A stretch of 64,000 bases of DNA, taken from assembly GCA_951812925.1 (NCBI GenBank), contig OX638368.1, positions 119,745,309 to 119,809,308 of the forward strand, in the 5' to 3' direction. The stretch comes from Calliopum simillimum. Its lineage: Eukaryota > Arthropoda > Insecta > Diptera > Lauxaniidae. This document shows positions 22,504 to 33,838 of the stretch, piece by piece. Below the pieces are notes generated by a model, which worked only from the letters and a program-made list of their open reading frames with translations, was not told the origin of the DNA and did not search any database. A program made the translations under genes and the position numbers. Position 1 is the first letter of the stretch; each line of letters starts with the position of its first letter.

Positions 22504-25329
22504 ATGCCCGAACAGAGCAACGACTATCGAGTCGTTGTGTTCGGCGCTGGCGGCGTGGGAAAAAGTTCGCTGGTGCTACGTTTCATCAAAGGAACTTTTC
22601 GTGAAAGCTACATACCGACCATAGAGGATACATACCGGCAGGTAAGCAGCAGCATTGATTGTTATGCGTGAATCTATGAATGTACAAACGTATATCATCT
22701 AAGGTGTGAAGTGGCTGTTGTTGTGCTTGATTAATTATTTGTAAATTTAATTTTGATGTGGGTTAAAAACAGATTTGTCAACTGAAGTGTGTTGCACGGT
22801 TGTTGAAATTCATGTCAAAAATAGCTCCCACAGGTTAAACTTGATGATGTTCTTATGATTGAAGTTAAAACACAATGTGGGTTTGCATCAGCCGTAACTT
22901 AATAAATCAATTTAAATGTTCTAATGTTAGGCTTCCATCATAGAGAACGCGATTCATTTGTGTGTGTCGAGATTTTGCAATATGTAATTAACAATCGATA
23001 TATTCCTTTGTCACATACATTTATTCTTCTTGTGTCCTTTAACTTCTTCTATAGCATATTATTTCCACAATAGTTTTACAAGGTGATTTCCGAATTCTCT
23101 CAAACATTCCTTAGATTCAAGTATATATCCAAAACCAAGACCATAGCAGTCTTGGGCCTGGTCTTGAATACTAGGCCTTGGTCTTGAAATTTGCAATGAC
23201 TTTTATCTCTATCGACGTCTTCACCAATCCTTTGATTTTGCACTCCAACGACTTTTGGATTGACATGTTCTCTATGTTATTTAAGTTAATGTACAGGCCA
23301 AAATTAGCAGAGTGTAGGGTTCTGCTAAAAATATCATTTATTACTACTCGTACAAGGAGAGAAATAAACGTACTGAAATCAAGCCAAAATTGTTCGTAAA
23401 TGTTATTGCTGGAGTATAGTACAAATTCATGATTAAATGTGCTCATCCTGTCAACGATTCAACTTCAAATTTGGGAACAATACAAATATTGATAATCATG
23501 CTCAATGCATGCCATTTTGGAAATGTTTATGAGTTGAGTGTGCCAATTTGTTTGCTTAATTCTAGCCGTTTTGTGCTTGTCTGTCTGCCCACAAAGCCTT
23601 TTTTGATAAGCAAAAACAATTTGTCATAAATTGGGGACATGTGGGCATATTAAATTTTTAAGGAACTATCTAAAACTGACACGTATTGGATAGAAATGAG
23701 CCTGTTTATACTTTGATAAGCAATCGCAAAATACTGTAGATTCGGCAAAAGTGGACATATTAAATTTTCGATGAATAGGAAATCAATTGAGCACAAACGG
23801 GCATATTTACTTATTTGATAAATAACCACATTAGGGCTTGATATCAAGTATAATATGGCTAAGCTGAAAATCGCACTCAAAATTAATTGGCTTGGGATTG
23901 TTTTCAGCTTAAAGTCGTCTCCGAGTATCAGGACCGCACCCGATCCAAACTCAAAAGCATCTGTTTTACCTTATGAAAAACTACACATGAAGCTCTCATA
24001 TTGATACTTGATAAGGTCTATTAAAAACCGATGCTAGTAAAAATACCACTGTAGTCGATGACGGTTAAGTATATGATAAATACGCAATCGTTTTAAGCGA
24101 AGGCTAAAGGGTTGTTTCGAGAAAGAGGCTCCAACTTCTGTCTGACTTTGTTGAGGTGGATTTTTGTTAGCCCTTTAGATGGGGGTTGAAAAAATCATTA
24201 TGACTCTATAGTTATAGCGATAAGACACCTTTTTTGGAATTCTAACTTAAAGTTCAATGAGCCCACCCTCGGATATGCGTTCTACTGAATTTGCTTTGTT
24301 TTTTGTGAGGCACTTCATGGCCGTTATAACCTCAGTTATTGAAAGCGGGCATGAAACTTGCCGCTGAGGCCTATTCTGTGGAACGGCGTGAAACAAACGC
24401 TATTGGGTGCAGGTGGATAAAGTAGTATAAGATTCAAAATGGTGGCAAAAGTAATGTCATAAATTTTACACTATCAGTAAACTTTCTATGAAAACAGAGC
24501 CCATTTTTATTCATTTCTAACAAAATATCAGAAAATTCAAATTATGATATAACTTTCCCATCTTGAATGGACTTATTCCACTTTAAAACAAAAATGGTTC
24601 ATTTAACAAAATGTATCTTATTTTTTAGTTGCTTTTACCAAATAATGTTTTATATTTTTTTTTGGTTTTTCATAAACACAGGTCATCAGTTGTAATAAGA
24701 ATATATGTACACTGCAAATAACGGACACTACAGGGTCACACCAATTTCCAGCAATGCAAAGATTGTCCATAACTAAAGGACATGCTTTTATTCTTGTGTA
24801 CTCAGTTTGTTCAAAGCAGAGCTTAGAAGAATTGCGACCAATATGGAGTATAATTAAAGAACTGAAGGTTAGTTTAGTGTTTGATTCAATATTTGCAACT
24901 GTCGGAAGTGCTTGATTTTGTATCTTGTAGGGTCAAGAAATAACAAATATCCCTGTAATGCTCGTGGGCAATAAATGCGATGAAAGTGCTGAACTGCGTG
25001 AAGTGTCACAAATTGAAGGGCAGGCGCAAGCAACAGCATGGAGCATATCATTTATGGAAACATCGGCAAAGACAAATCATAATGTAACAGAACTATTTCA
25101 GGTAATGTGAAATGCATACGACCAAGCTGCAACGTTTAATAAAGTGCATTATGGTAATCTTTTATAGGAACTTCTGAATATGGAGAAAACTCGAACTGTT
25201 TCTTTGCAATTGGATAGTAAAAAACAGAAAAAACAAAAGAAAGAGAAAAAAACTAAGGAGACCAACGGCACCATTAACGAAAATGGTGAAGGAACCAGTG
25301 GTGCCAAAGAGAAGTGTCATATTATGTAA
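22504..25329 (+). CDS. Diras: Di-Ras family small GTPase
   Basis: Ras-superfamily GTPase of the Di-Ras group (fly orthologue probably CG8500). It is a membrane-anchored signalling switch, with mammalian members mainly neuronal. Four exons join in phase 0: 22504-22641, 24682-24867, 24931-25101, 25168-25329, giving 218 residues. Motifs: P-loop GAGGVGKS (14-21); switch I around PTIEDTY; DTTGS (61-65); NKCD (122-125); ETSAK (151-155); a Lys-rich tail; and a C-terminal CHIM CAAX box for prenylation. Ser65 stands where classical Ras has the catalytic Gln. This is a known Di-Ras trait linked to low intrinsic GTPase activity, so it is not damage. The first intron (2.0 kb) is by far the longest. The gene appears intact. 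Confidence 0.96.
22642..24681 (+). other. First intron of Diras
   Basis: Begins GTAAGC and ends ACACAG. It is AT-rich with no recognised element. Near 23640-23850 the motif 'tggacatattaaattt' and 'ttgataagcaatcgcaa' recurs, suggesting an old diverged tandem repeat. Confidence 0.6.
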
Positions 25330-26784
25330 AATAATAAATTATTTATAGCACAATTGTGTGAATGTAGATGTGTGTGTGCGCGCCTAAGCGCACACATATA
25401 TAATTATGGCTGACAGTTATACTCTGCTAGGTTTTAACAATGTCGTATGCAATTTAAAAAACGAAAGGAATTTCACTATACTCTATTATTGTATACCAAG
25501 TTAAAGATGTACTTGTTTTACATTTTATATTATGTATTAATTAATCTTGTTTTAGTTAACAGAAAACATTTTAAAATTTCAATGTGCCATAATGAAGTTT
25601 ATGGACATTTGTTATAATAAGCGTTAGCTTTAAGTTTAATTAAACCCCTTCAACCCAATTAAAACATTTCAGATCAAATCATTAAAAATAAAAACGAATT
25701 TTTAAAACTTTACATTACATTTGTTAAGCGCAAAGCGTAAAAATATTTCAATAACCATATATGTATACATAGATATGCTATAAAATCAAATGAAAACTAT
25801 ATAACTTAAAGCAAAAATTGGATAGGAAATGCATTGCGGACTGTTGAAACACAAACAAAGGGTTTTAAAATTAAATTTATGTTGCCATTATTGAATATGA
25901 TTTAATTTAGCCATGCCATGCCATTCAACAGCATATTTCATCAATTATTGAGAGTCTGAAAAATTTTAAGTTGTTAATTTACGTTTTAAGCGTCTTTCTT
26001 TCTAGAAAATCATCTTACAGTAAACTATTATGTTAAAACGTCTATATACTTCAACTTTATGCAATCATGGAAAAGCATTTTTACAGCTAAGTTTTCTTAA
26101 ATTTTACAGGTCCTAAACAAAAAAGTTCAATTGTTCCTAAACAGGACATAAATTCTATACCTTTGTTATTACTCTGGCCAACAACAACATTGAGAATTCA
26201 CAGCTTTTAAAAGATTATTTTTTCGGGCATTGTAATTTCGTTTCTCTTTTTAGCTCGATAAACTTTGTCGAATAGATTTTTTTCAAGACAGTGATCCTTT
26301 AAGCGAAAACTTTTTCCGGCGAACAACTTCTTATATTTGAGGATGCTGCAATTAGTATCCTAATTCAATTAAAGTTCTTCTAGCTAGTTCCCAGTTTAAG
26401 AAAAACAAATATTTTCTATACCTTAAAAAACGTCCATAAGAATCGGGGAATTTAAGACTCCACTTTGATTTTGTCTAAATTTTATACCCTTCCCAATTTG
26501 GACGTCTTTCAAGGAATATGCCACCCCCATGTAAGTTTTTCAAATATGTATTTAAAAAAAGTCATGTTCTTGACTTTACTCCCGCTTTATTTTCTTATGT
26601 CCGACTTAATGAGCCCCAGGGTACTAAAATTTTTTCTACAAATAAAAATTGGAACAACTTTTTAGCTTTTATAGAAAGTATAAAATTTTCTACAGACTTT
26701 TCCAGAGTCGAAAAATACCCAATATAAATCAAACTGAATAAAATTAAAAAAAAAAAAAAAAAACAATAGGAAAACTTGTATGTA
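25330..26784 (+). other. 3' UTR and intergenic DNA after Diras
   Basis: Several AATAAA-like signals occur from 25680 onwards. No gene was recognised. Confidence 0.4.
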
Positions 26785-27601
26785 CACAGAGCCAAAACGA
26801 CCACATAAAATAGAAGAAAAGTAAGAAGATATCTCTATGGTTTTCATCTAAAAAGAAAGTCATATCAATATCAGAGAAAATCTTCTTAAAATTTCTGTTG
26901 ACATTTATATGAAACAATCATAATATTAATAAGAAATCTCATCGTTTTCAATTCGATTTCTTCTTGAAACAATATTTTTATTCTGTTGAAAATTATGTGT
27001 AATCATCTTAATTTTATGAGAAATCTTCTAAAAAACAATAAGATTTCTTCTTAATATTATAAAATTTTCTTAGAAAAGGTTACTTTGAGAAGATTTCTAT
27101 ATGGCTTTGATGTGAATTCTTTTTGGATGAAAACCATAGAGATATCTTTTTTCTTATTTTCTAATTAACACTTTTAAATGTGCAGTTGCAGCTAGTTCAA
27201 TGACTGAGTACCAATCATATTTCTTTCTGTAAGCATAAATTGATGGTAAAGACTGTCCTCATAACAAAAGTAAAATGACTTACATTATCTTTTTGCCCTG
27301 CCTCAGTCCTTACGTTATTATCCATGCAAAATAAATTAAGTTCTGTCAAATCCAAAAAAAAGACATGCGATTTGCCCTTTGAAACTAGAAATTAATAATT
27401 TCCTCACGTTACTTACATAATTTTATGTTGTATTCCATATAGAAATTGAATTTTGGAATTTTTAAGGAGATTTTTTTTAGTAAATTCATTGAGATTTCTC
27501 AATGGAAAATTCATATTGTTTTCTATTTTTAATCGGAATTCATATTAAAATAGGTTAATACGACAATCTTCTTGTTTTTTGGGGGCATTTTTCGCTCAGT
27601 G
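26785..27601. mobile_element. Non-autonomous DNA element with 6-bp target duplication
   Basis: The left end reads CACAGAGCCAAAACG and the right end, in reverse complement, CACTGAGCGAAAAATG. TATGTA flanks both sides exactly (26779-26784 and 27602-27607). Inside, a second, more perfect inverted pair (26815-26880 and 27090-27161) includes GATATCTCTATGGTTTTCAT. There is no transposase. The pattern fits a long MITE; the superfamily is not certain. Confidence 0.75.
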
Positions 27602-27607
27602 TATGTA

Positions 27608-29765
27608 TATATTCTCCTTTAACTTCTAGAAGAAGCATAGGGCCAATACCAATAAGAAAACTTAGTTTTTTTATTTAAGTTTTCGCACAAGTTTTTTTTA
27701 TACTTACGTTTTTTGTTCAAAAGAAAAAAAAAAAACAAATTATTAAAAATGTTTTTATACAAATACCATAAACCCATTCAAAACTATAATGAAAATGTAT
27801 ACATATCAACTTATGTTTTAAATGCAAGCACGTTACTATATACTATGGCAAAGAAACTACAAAATCTATAAGTACCACAGATAAAACAAAAAAAAAAAAA
27901 AAAAAAATTTCTAACAATTAAATAAAAATATATCTATCAAATATCATACATATAAAAATTATACAAAACTTTACGAGTAATTGGATGAAGAAGTGAAATA
28001 CTAAAAATGAATTAACTATAATGGAATTCTAAATATGAGTGAAAATATATAATAGCCGAAATATATAAAACGTTCTTACACTAAAAATGTTGTTTGTGAA
28101 AATTTATGTTCTACTTTGATATAACTTATGTCATAAACTTATAACGCTATATTAGAGTCGAGCATTAACTTTCCTTGCTGAACTTTTATTGGTAAGCACA
28201 AATATGAATGTATGAATGTATGTATAACACATAAAATTAAAGTATACAGCTATGAAGCTTGACATCCTAAAATAGTTCAAAATCACCACTATTATGAATT
28301 TCGGGCGAAACTCGTCCCCGCGAAGAAATTCCATTTCGCATGAAGAAAAAAACCAAAAAAGTCCTATCATTTCTTTCACAATAGTGGTGAATATTCGAGA
28401 AAAACTTCAACTACTTGTAAAAATAAATTTTTTCATCTCTAATGTACCTAACATCTATGTATGTATAACTTAAAAATAATATATTCAAAGAAACGCTTTT
28501 CGATGCCATCAAAATAATAAATATATGTATAATAAACCAAAAATGTAGTAGTGTCCATGAAGAAAGCCCCACGTGTTGGCACACAGTTTCGAAGTTATTG
28601 ATGGTTTTATGTATAAATATTGGAAAAACATTTTGAACATTTTAGAGAAGATTTTTCGTTACAGAAGCATACCACAATAATTTCCAAAATTAAATTTTAA
28701 CTCTATCAAAAAATATAAACTTTTTTTACAGTTGACGGTAAAATTAGAATTTAATTTTTTTTGAATTGTTAAACGCCCATATTTTTACTATAGTTTATTG
28801 TTCACTTAAATGAAGTTAGGTATATGGTTATGGGCAATTTTTATGGACACTGCCACAACTAGAAAACACAATACTTAACACACAAAATTGTTTATTAATT
28901 TACTGTAATAACTGTGGAGAAATTTAAAATGTACATACTTTAATCAATGTTAGCTCTTAGTTTATTATAATACTATAATTTTCACATTTATACCGACATG
29001 TCCAAGCTCAACTCTTGGTTTGTATCCTAAGTTGATTTAATTTAAATTTCATTGATCTTAACGATTGTGGGCTAATTTTTTTTTTTTTTTTTTTAAAGGT
29101 AATTTCCCAATCGGTGAGAATTTCCTTAAATGACTTAGTGGAACACATTTTTAAAAACTTTGGTTGCCTGAAGACAAAAAAATTCAATTATGATAAGAAT
29201 TATCATAGAAATAATTATCTAAATCATATTCGAGCTTTGATCAATTAAACCATATTGTCTAAAACCTATTAATGTTATTTTAATTAAAAAAAAAAAAAAA
29301 AACAAACAATAAATAATCAATGCGTTTGAAGAAGTCGAAAAAAATAAACCTGGTCACTGTGTAAAAATGTAATAAGTGCTTTTACGAATATGCCAAGGGA
29401 TCATAGAAGTTTTACGTAAGCATACTTGGGAGCGGGAAGAAAGCATGCAAACTTATGACAAGGAAAACAATAATAAACTGATATGATACCTTTTTAAAGA
29501 TATCTCCAGAATTTGTCACAAGATTATCTAAAAAATTTTAAAGAAAATTAAACATTTTTATACAAGATTAATTTAAAAAGCTTAAATATAGCAACTTCTA
29601 GATAATTTTAATTCTTTAGTAGGTGATACAAGTCTTTATTTTTTATTATGATTGTAAATTATTATTTTATTATGAAGCTTAATTGTTTTACAATTATAAT
29701 TTTAAAAATGGGATTTAATTTGAAGACTGCGCATGGTTCTCCGGAACGTGGTTTAATTGAAAGCA
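27608..29765. other. Intergenic DNA, no gene seen
   Basis: Very AT-rich with several homopolymer runs (for example A-runs near 27888 and T-runs near 29080). No homologous frame was seen. Confidence 0.4.
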
Positions 29766-30288
29766 CAGGCCCACAAAAAAAAATTACCCTGCGCTAAAGA
29801 TCAGACCACCTAAACTTTGTGTTTTCGGGGTCGCTGAATTCGAATATGGTGACAGAATAACGAAGTTGGTTCGCGTTTTTTCAAAAATCAGCAATTGCGC
29901 TGAAAGTTTGAGATTTTTTTCAGCATTATTTCTAATTTCTGGAAAAACGCGAACCAACTCAGCTATTCTGGCACCATACTCGAATTCAGCGACCCCGAAA
30001 ACATAAAGTTCAGGTGGTCTGATCGTTCGCGCAGGGAAAGTACCCTGCGCGAAAGATTAGACTACCGGTACTTTATGTATTCGGGGTCGCTGAACCCGAA
30101 TATAGTGCCAGAAGCGAAGTTGGTTAGCGTTTTTTCAGAAACCAGCAAAAATCTGTAATTTTCAGCATTATTGTTGATTTCTGAAAAAACGCGAACCAAC
30201 TTCGCTATTCTGGTACCATATTCGTATTCAGCGACCCTAAAAAAATAGAGTTCAGGTGGCCTCATCTTTCTCGCATTTGTGGGCCTGA
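29766..30288. mobile_element. Double-palindrome fold-back element
   Basis: The outer ends are an inverted pair (CAGGCCCACAAA at 29766 and its complement ending at 30288). Inside lie two successive palindromes that are also homologous to each other, at about 29779-30045 and 30046-30272. Each has the landmarks GGGGTCGCTGAATTCG-like, CGAAGTTGGTTCGCGTTTTT, and their complements on the other arm. The two are joined at 30022-30058 by a short inverted motif (GCGCAGGGaaagtaCCCTGCGC). Confidence 0.85.
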
Positions 30289-30356
30289 GTAGTTTGCGGA
30301 ACCCCTGAATTTCTTTTTTTATACAATACCTTATGGTGTTAGCAACAAAATTCAAT

Positions 30357-30485
30357 GGGGGCATTCCTTAAAACGTGTAAATGCCTCGAAAACATCGTTA
30401 ACTCGTAAAAGCTGTCAATGCCAATACGAGTTTTGACAGTTTTACGAGGTTTTCGATGTTTTTACACGTTTTAAGGAATACCCTT
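30357..30485. mobile_element. Hairpin MITE, 'GGAATNCC-ACGTGT' family, full copy
   Basis: Starts GGGGGCATTCCTTAAAACG and ends GGAATACCCTT, with AAT on both sides (30354-30356 and 30486-30488). Near-perfect palindrome of 129 bp. Confidence 0.88.
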
Positions 30486-30646
30486 AATAATTTTTAAAAT
30501 CGCTAGTAGATGCACCGCCCTCAGAATAGGTCGAAAATCGGTATTTTTGAAAAAAAAAAAAACACAACAGACCAAATCAAAAATAGGTATTTTTATGTAT
30601 TTGTCGGCGCTGAATTCGAATCCGGTCACATAATTGCTGTACCTCT

Positions 30647-30812
30647 CAGTGGCGGATCCAAGGGAGGGAAATGGGGGCGATCGGCCCCCCTCTCAAACAA
30701 AGTGATTAGATTTTTTTTTTAAATTATATGTAAAGATTTTAAAAACATTCTGTTATTATCTAAAAATGTAGTCAATCGGCCCCCCTTCTTGACAATGCTA
30801 GATCCGCCACTG
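30647..30812. mobile_element. hAT-type MITE
   Basis: 166 bp with ends CAGTGGCGGATCCAAGG and, inverted, CAGTGGCGGATCTAGC, the typical CAGTGGCGGATC terminus of hAT elements. The flanking octamers GTACCTCT (30639-30646) and CTACCTCT (30813-30820) match at 7 of 8 positions, consistent with an 8-bp target duplication. It interrupts a repeat containing 'gctgaattcgaatc' and 'tctaacctaaaa', which appears uninterrupted at about 38390-38455. Confidence 0.88.
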
Positions 30813-30820
30813 CTACCTCT

Positions 30821-32058
30821 AACCTAAAAGTTCAAAAACACTATTTTTAAGTCTATGTAGAGAACGCACGAATTTTTTTTTTCTCTTTTCTACTAAATGC
30901 ATCGCTTAGAACTATTAAATGGTCATAATTTTTTAAGTAAAAATTATACAAGACCAATTCATAACATATTTTGAAAGCGAAGAATAGAACTAAGCGAAGA
31001 ATAGAACTAAGCGAAGCATTTTGTAGAAATGAGAACAAAAATTCGTGCGTCTTCTATATAGCCTCAACCTTAAGGCTAGAACATCTTACAAATGATGCGT
31101 GATAGAGCAATTATGAGACTGTATTCGTATTCAAAATTGCCAAATATGTACATCGAAAATGACTATTATTGTTTTGGGTTGTTGTGATTTTTTTTTTTTT
31201 TTTTCAGTTACGTTTTTCGACCTTTTTTTAAGGCGGGGCACCTACTTGCGATTTTAAAAATTATTGAATTTTGTAGCTCAACCCCAGGGTTTTGTGTTCT
31301 ACACATAAAAAAAGTGAGAAAGATTTTTGTACGCATGTCCTGCAGAGTCTTTTAAAACGATTTGCTTGTCTTTTCCCTAAATATGTTTTTTTTTTAATGC
31401 GCTTAACACATAACATAACAAGGGTACTCCTTAAAACGTGTACATAAATGCCTCGTAAACTTACAAGTTTTAAGGAATGCCCGAAACATATTTTTCCACT
31501 AAACCGGCTGTTCGGCATGCTGGATGTTGCTTGTTCCAAACTATTCTGTCATGTTTTACATTAAGTCATTAAGCTAACTTTTCTCATAATTTTTTGCTAC
31601 ACAATTTTTTGATGCGACCAATTTTAGTAATGATTTTTAGTAGATATTTTGTTGTTAAGTAATTGGCTTTTATTCAAAATATATTTAATATGATTTTAAT
31701 ATAACAAAACGGCTGGGTAAAAGTTAAAAGTATCTACATCACTTTGTCAGACATAAGGTTTTGACATTAGTTCTTTGATATATTTATAGGCATATCCCTT
31801 ATTTTCAATAAAATTGTTTTTTTCATATTCTATAATTAAATTTCCAATAGCAGAACAAGAAAATTTCGACATGGGGAGCTATTAGGAGGTCGTTTTACCA
31901 GAAAATTTCGTGAGAATCGAGATTTCCGAAAGCACAGATTTTAGAAGTTGTAAATATGTTAGGTGCCCCTTCCAAAATTCTCAAATAAAATTCAAAATCG
32001 TATGTGGCACACGGTGAGGAAAAGGGCTAAAAAGTCTAAATCGCTCATTGCGGCTACA
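30821..32058. other. Intergenic DNA with minor repeats
   Basis: Apart from the MITE remnant at 31421-31484, nothing was recognised. A short direct repeat (AGCGAAGAATAGAACTA) is present at about 30977-31010. Confidence 0.4.
31421..31484. mobile_element. Hairpin MITE, 'GGAATNCC-ACGTGT' family, internally deleted copy
   Basis: Both ends survive (AGGGTACTCCTTAAAACGTG and TTTTAAGGAATGCCCG) but the middle is lost, leaving 64 bp. Confidence 0.75.
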
Positions 32059-32062
32059 TTAA

Positions 32063-32693
32063 GAGTCGTCTACACGCACAGTTTTACCTCAAGACTTACC
32101 TGCGCAAACTGGTTTGTGCAGGTAAGTCTGTACGTGTGGACGGCAAAAGTCAAGTTTGCACAGTTCAAAAGTGCGGCCTGTGCTTTCTTTGAATTTCTAA
32201 AGATTTTTTTGTGCAAACTAAGCTTGCGCAGGCAAGTTGGAACGTCTGGACGGCGTACAGACCGTGCCTTCAATCTGTCGCTTAAATTGCAGCCTTCAAA
32301 TGAATTTATATTGCATGTGATAGCTCTGTCATGAAAATTGTGCGTTTTTTCATTGATTTATTTTGGAAAACATTCAAAAGAAAAAACAATGAGGGGATTC
32401 CTGAAAACGTGTAAAAGCCTCGAAAACCTCGTAAACACGTAAAAGTTGTCAAAATTAATACAAAATTTTACAGTTTTTCGAGGTTTTCGAGGCTTTTACA
32501 CGTTTTCAGGAATCTCCTTAATTTAAATGAAAATAAAATTTTTTCTAGACGTCATGTTGCTATGAAAATGAAGTATACTGAAAACTGCACAGACTTGCCT
32601 GTGTCGTGTGGACGCGATGAGAAAAGTATGCGCAAACTCTCTAGCTTGCACGAACTAGGCTTGCGCAGGTAAGACTGTACGTGTGGACGGCCC
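32063..32693. mobile_element. TTAA-flanked non-autonomous element (piggyBac-like ends?)
   Basis: The terminal inverted repeats GAGTCGTCTACACGCACAGT and, inverted, GGGCCGTCCACACGTACAGT match at 16 of 20 positions. TTAA lies directly outside both (32059-32062 and 32694-32697), the target duplication used by piggyBac-type elements. The motif 'acttacctgcgcaa' and its inverted forms recur inside. A hairpin MITE (32391-32519) has inserted into it. A truncated inverted copy lies at 49755-50028. No transposase is present. Confidence 0.78.
32391..32519. mobile_element. Hairpin MITE, 'GGAATNCC-ACGTGT' family, nested copy
   Basis: Full-length palindrome, flanked by AAT on both sides (32388-32390 and 32520-32522). 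It lies inside the TTAA element. The inverted copy of that element at 49755 ends just short of the equivalent point, so the insertion is later than that element. Confidence 0.88.
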
Positions 32694-32697
32694 TTAA

Positions 32698-33837
32698 CAA
32701 GTCCTAAAATTCTGAAAAAATTCAAGCATATTCCTTGATGAAAAATAAATTGACTTTGTTCGTAATGTTTATTTAGTTTAAGCCCCCCATGCCGAGTAAA
32801 AAACGAAAAACGCAAAAACAGCCTCTCATGTGGAAATTTTCTTGTAAACCTATTGGGAATTTTATTTAACACTTCTAGAAATATATTCCACCACATTTGA
32901 TTTTAGAATATATAAAAAAAAATTTCTGAAAACCTGGGTCAAATAAGTGAAGATTTTTTTCGGATATGCCCATATCAGTTTTGTTTGTGAAAAAGACAAC
33001 TTTTATTGTATGATGACAGGATATTGCTTGTCTGTATAAACAAAATTATCCAAAGTATGCTTATGTAATTTTTATATTTATTTTATAATTAATCTGTTTG
33101 TTTTTTTTTTTTTTTTTTTTTGTCTCATAGAAGCACATAATGCCTTCAAATACTCATGTTATTGTTATCTAAGTTGATTGATTATTTTGAAAGGAATGCT
33201 CTGCTTGCTTGTTGAGAAAATACATATTTAAAAGAAAAATCATATTGTTAATTTAAAAAAAAAACGCTTTACTTCATTCAGCATATGTATGTAGTTGCTA
33301 CAAATAATCTGTAAATATTATGAATATCTAAATAATTTGCTGAAAAAAATATTTTTAAGTAAAATTACGTATTGTATTTACAAAAAAAAAAAAAAAAAAA
33401 AAACAAGAAATTTAATTACACTTACACATAGAGAAAGAAGCGTATTATTAAAGCCAATTCTTATAGATTTGGTTTTTTGTCATTTCCAATTAAAATTATA
33501 GGGAGTAGTTTAAATAATGTTAATTGTTTATATTTAATATTCATTATTGCATTGCATTAATTACACAAAGCTTTAATCATTAAAATTTATAAAAAACTAC
33601 ATATAAAAAATTTTTGAATTAATAAAATTAATCATTATTCATAATTTGAAATAAAACTCCATTTAAAAAAAAAGCAAAATAAAACATCGAAGTTTCTAAA
33701 TTAAAAAAAAAAAAGTTAAAATTATTTATTAAGAGTTGTTTAATTTGTAGCGATCTTTATATAAAAAGGGCAGAAATGTAATTTTGCAAAAAAAAAAAAA
33801 AAAATGTTTTTAAATCCCTTACAGCTAAGATAAATAC
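32698..33837. other. Intergenic DNA, no gene seen
   Basis: AT-rich, with long T and A homopolymers (33101-33122 and 33380-33402). Nothing was recognised. Confidence 0.4.
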
Positions 33838-33838
33838 A

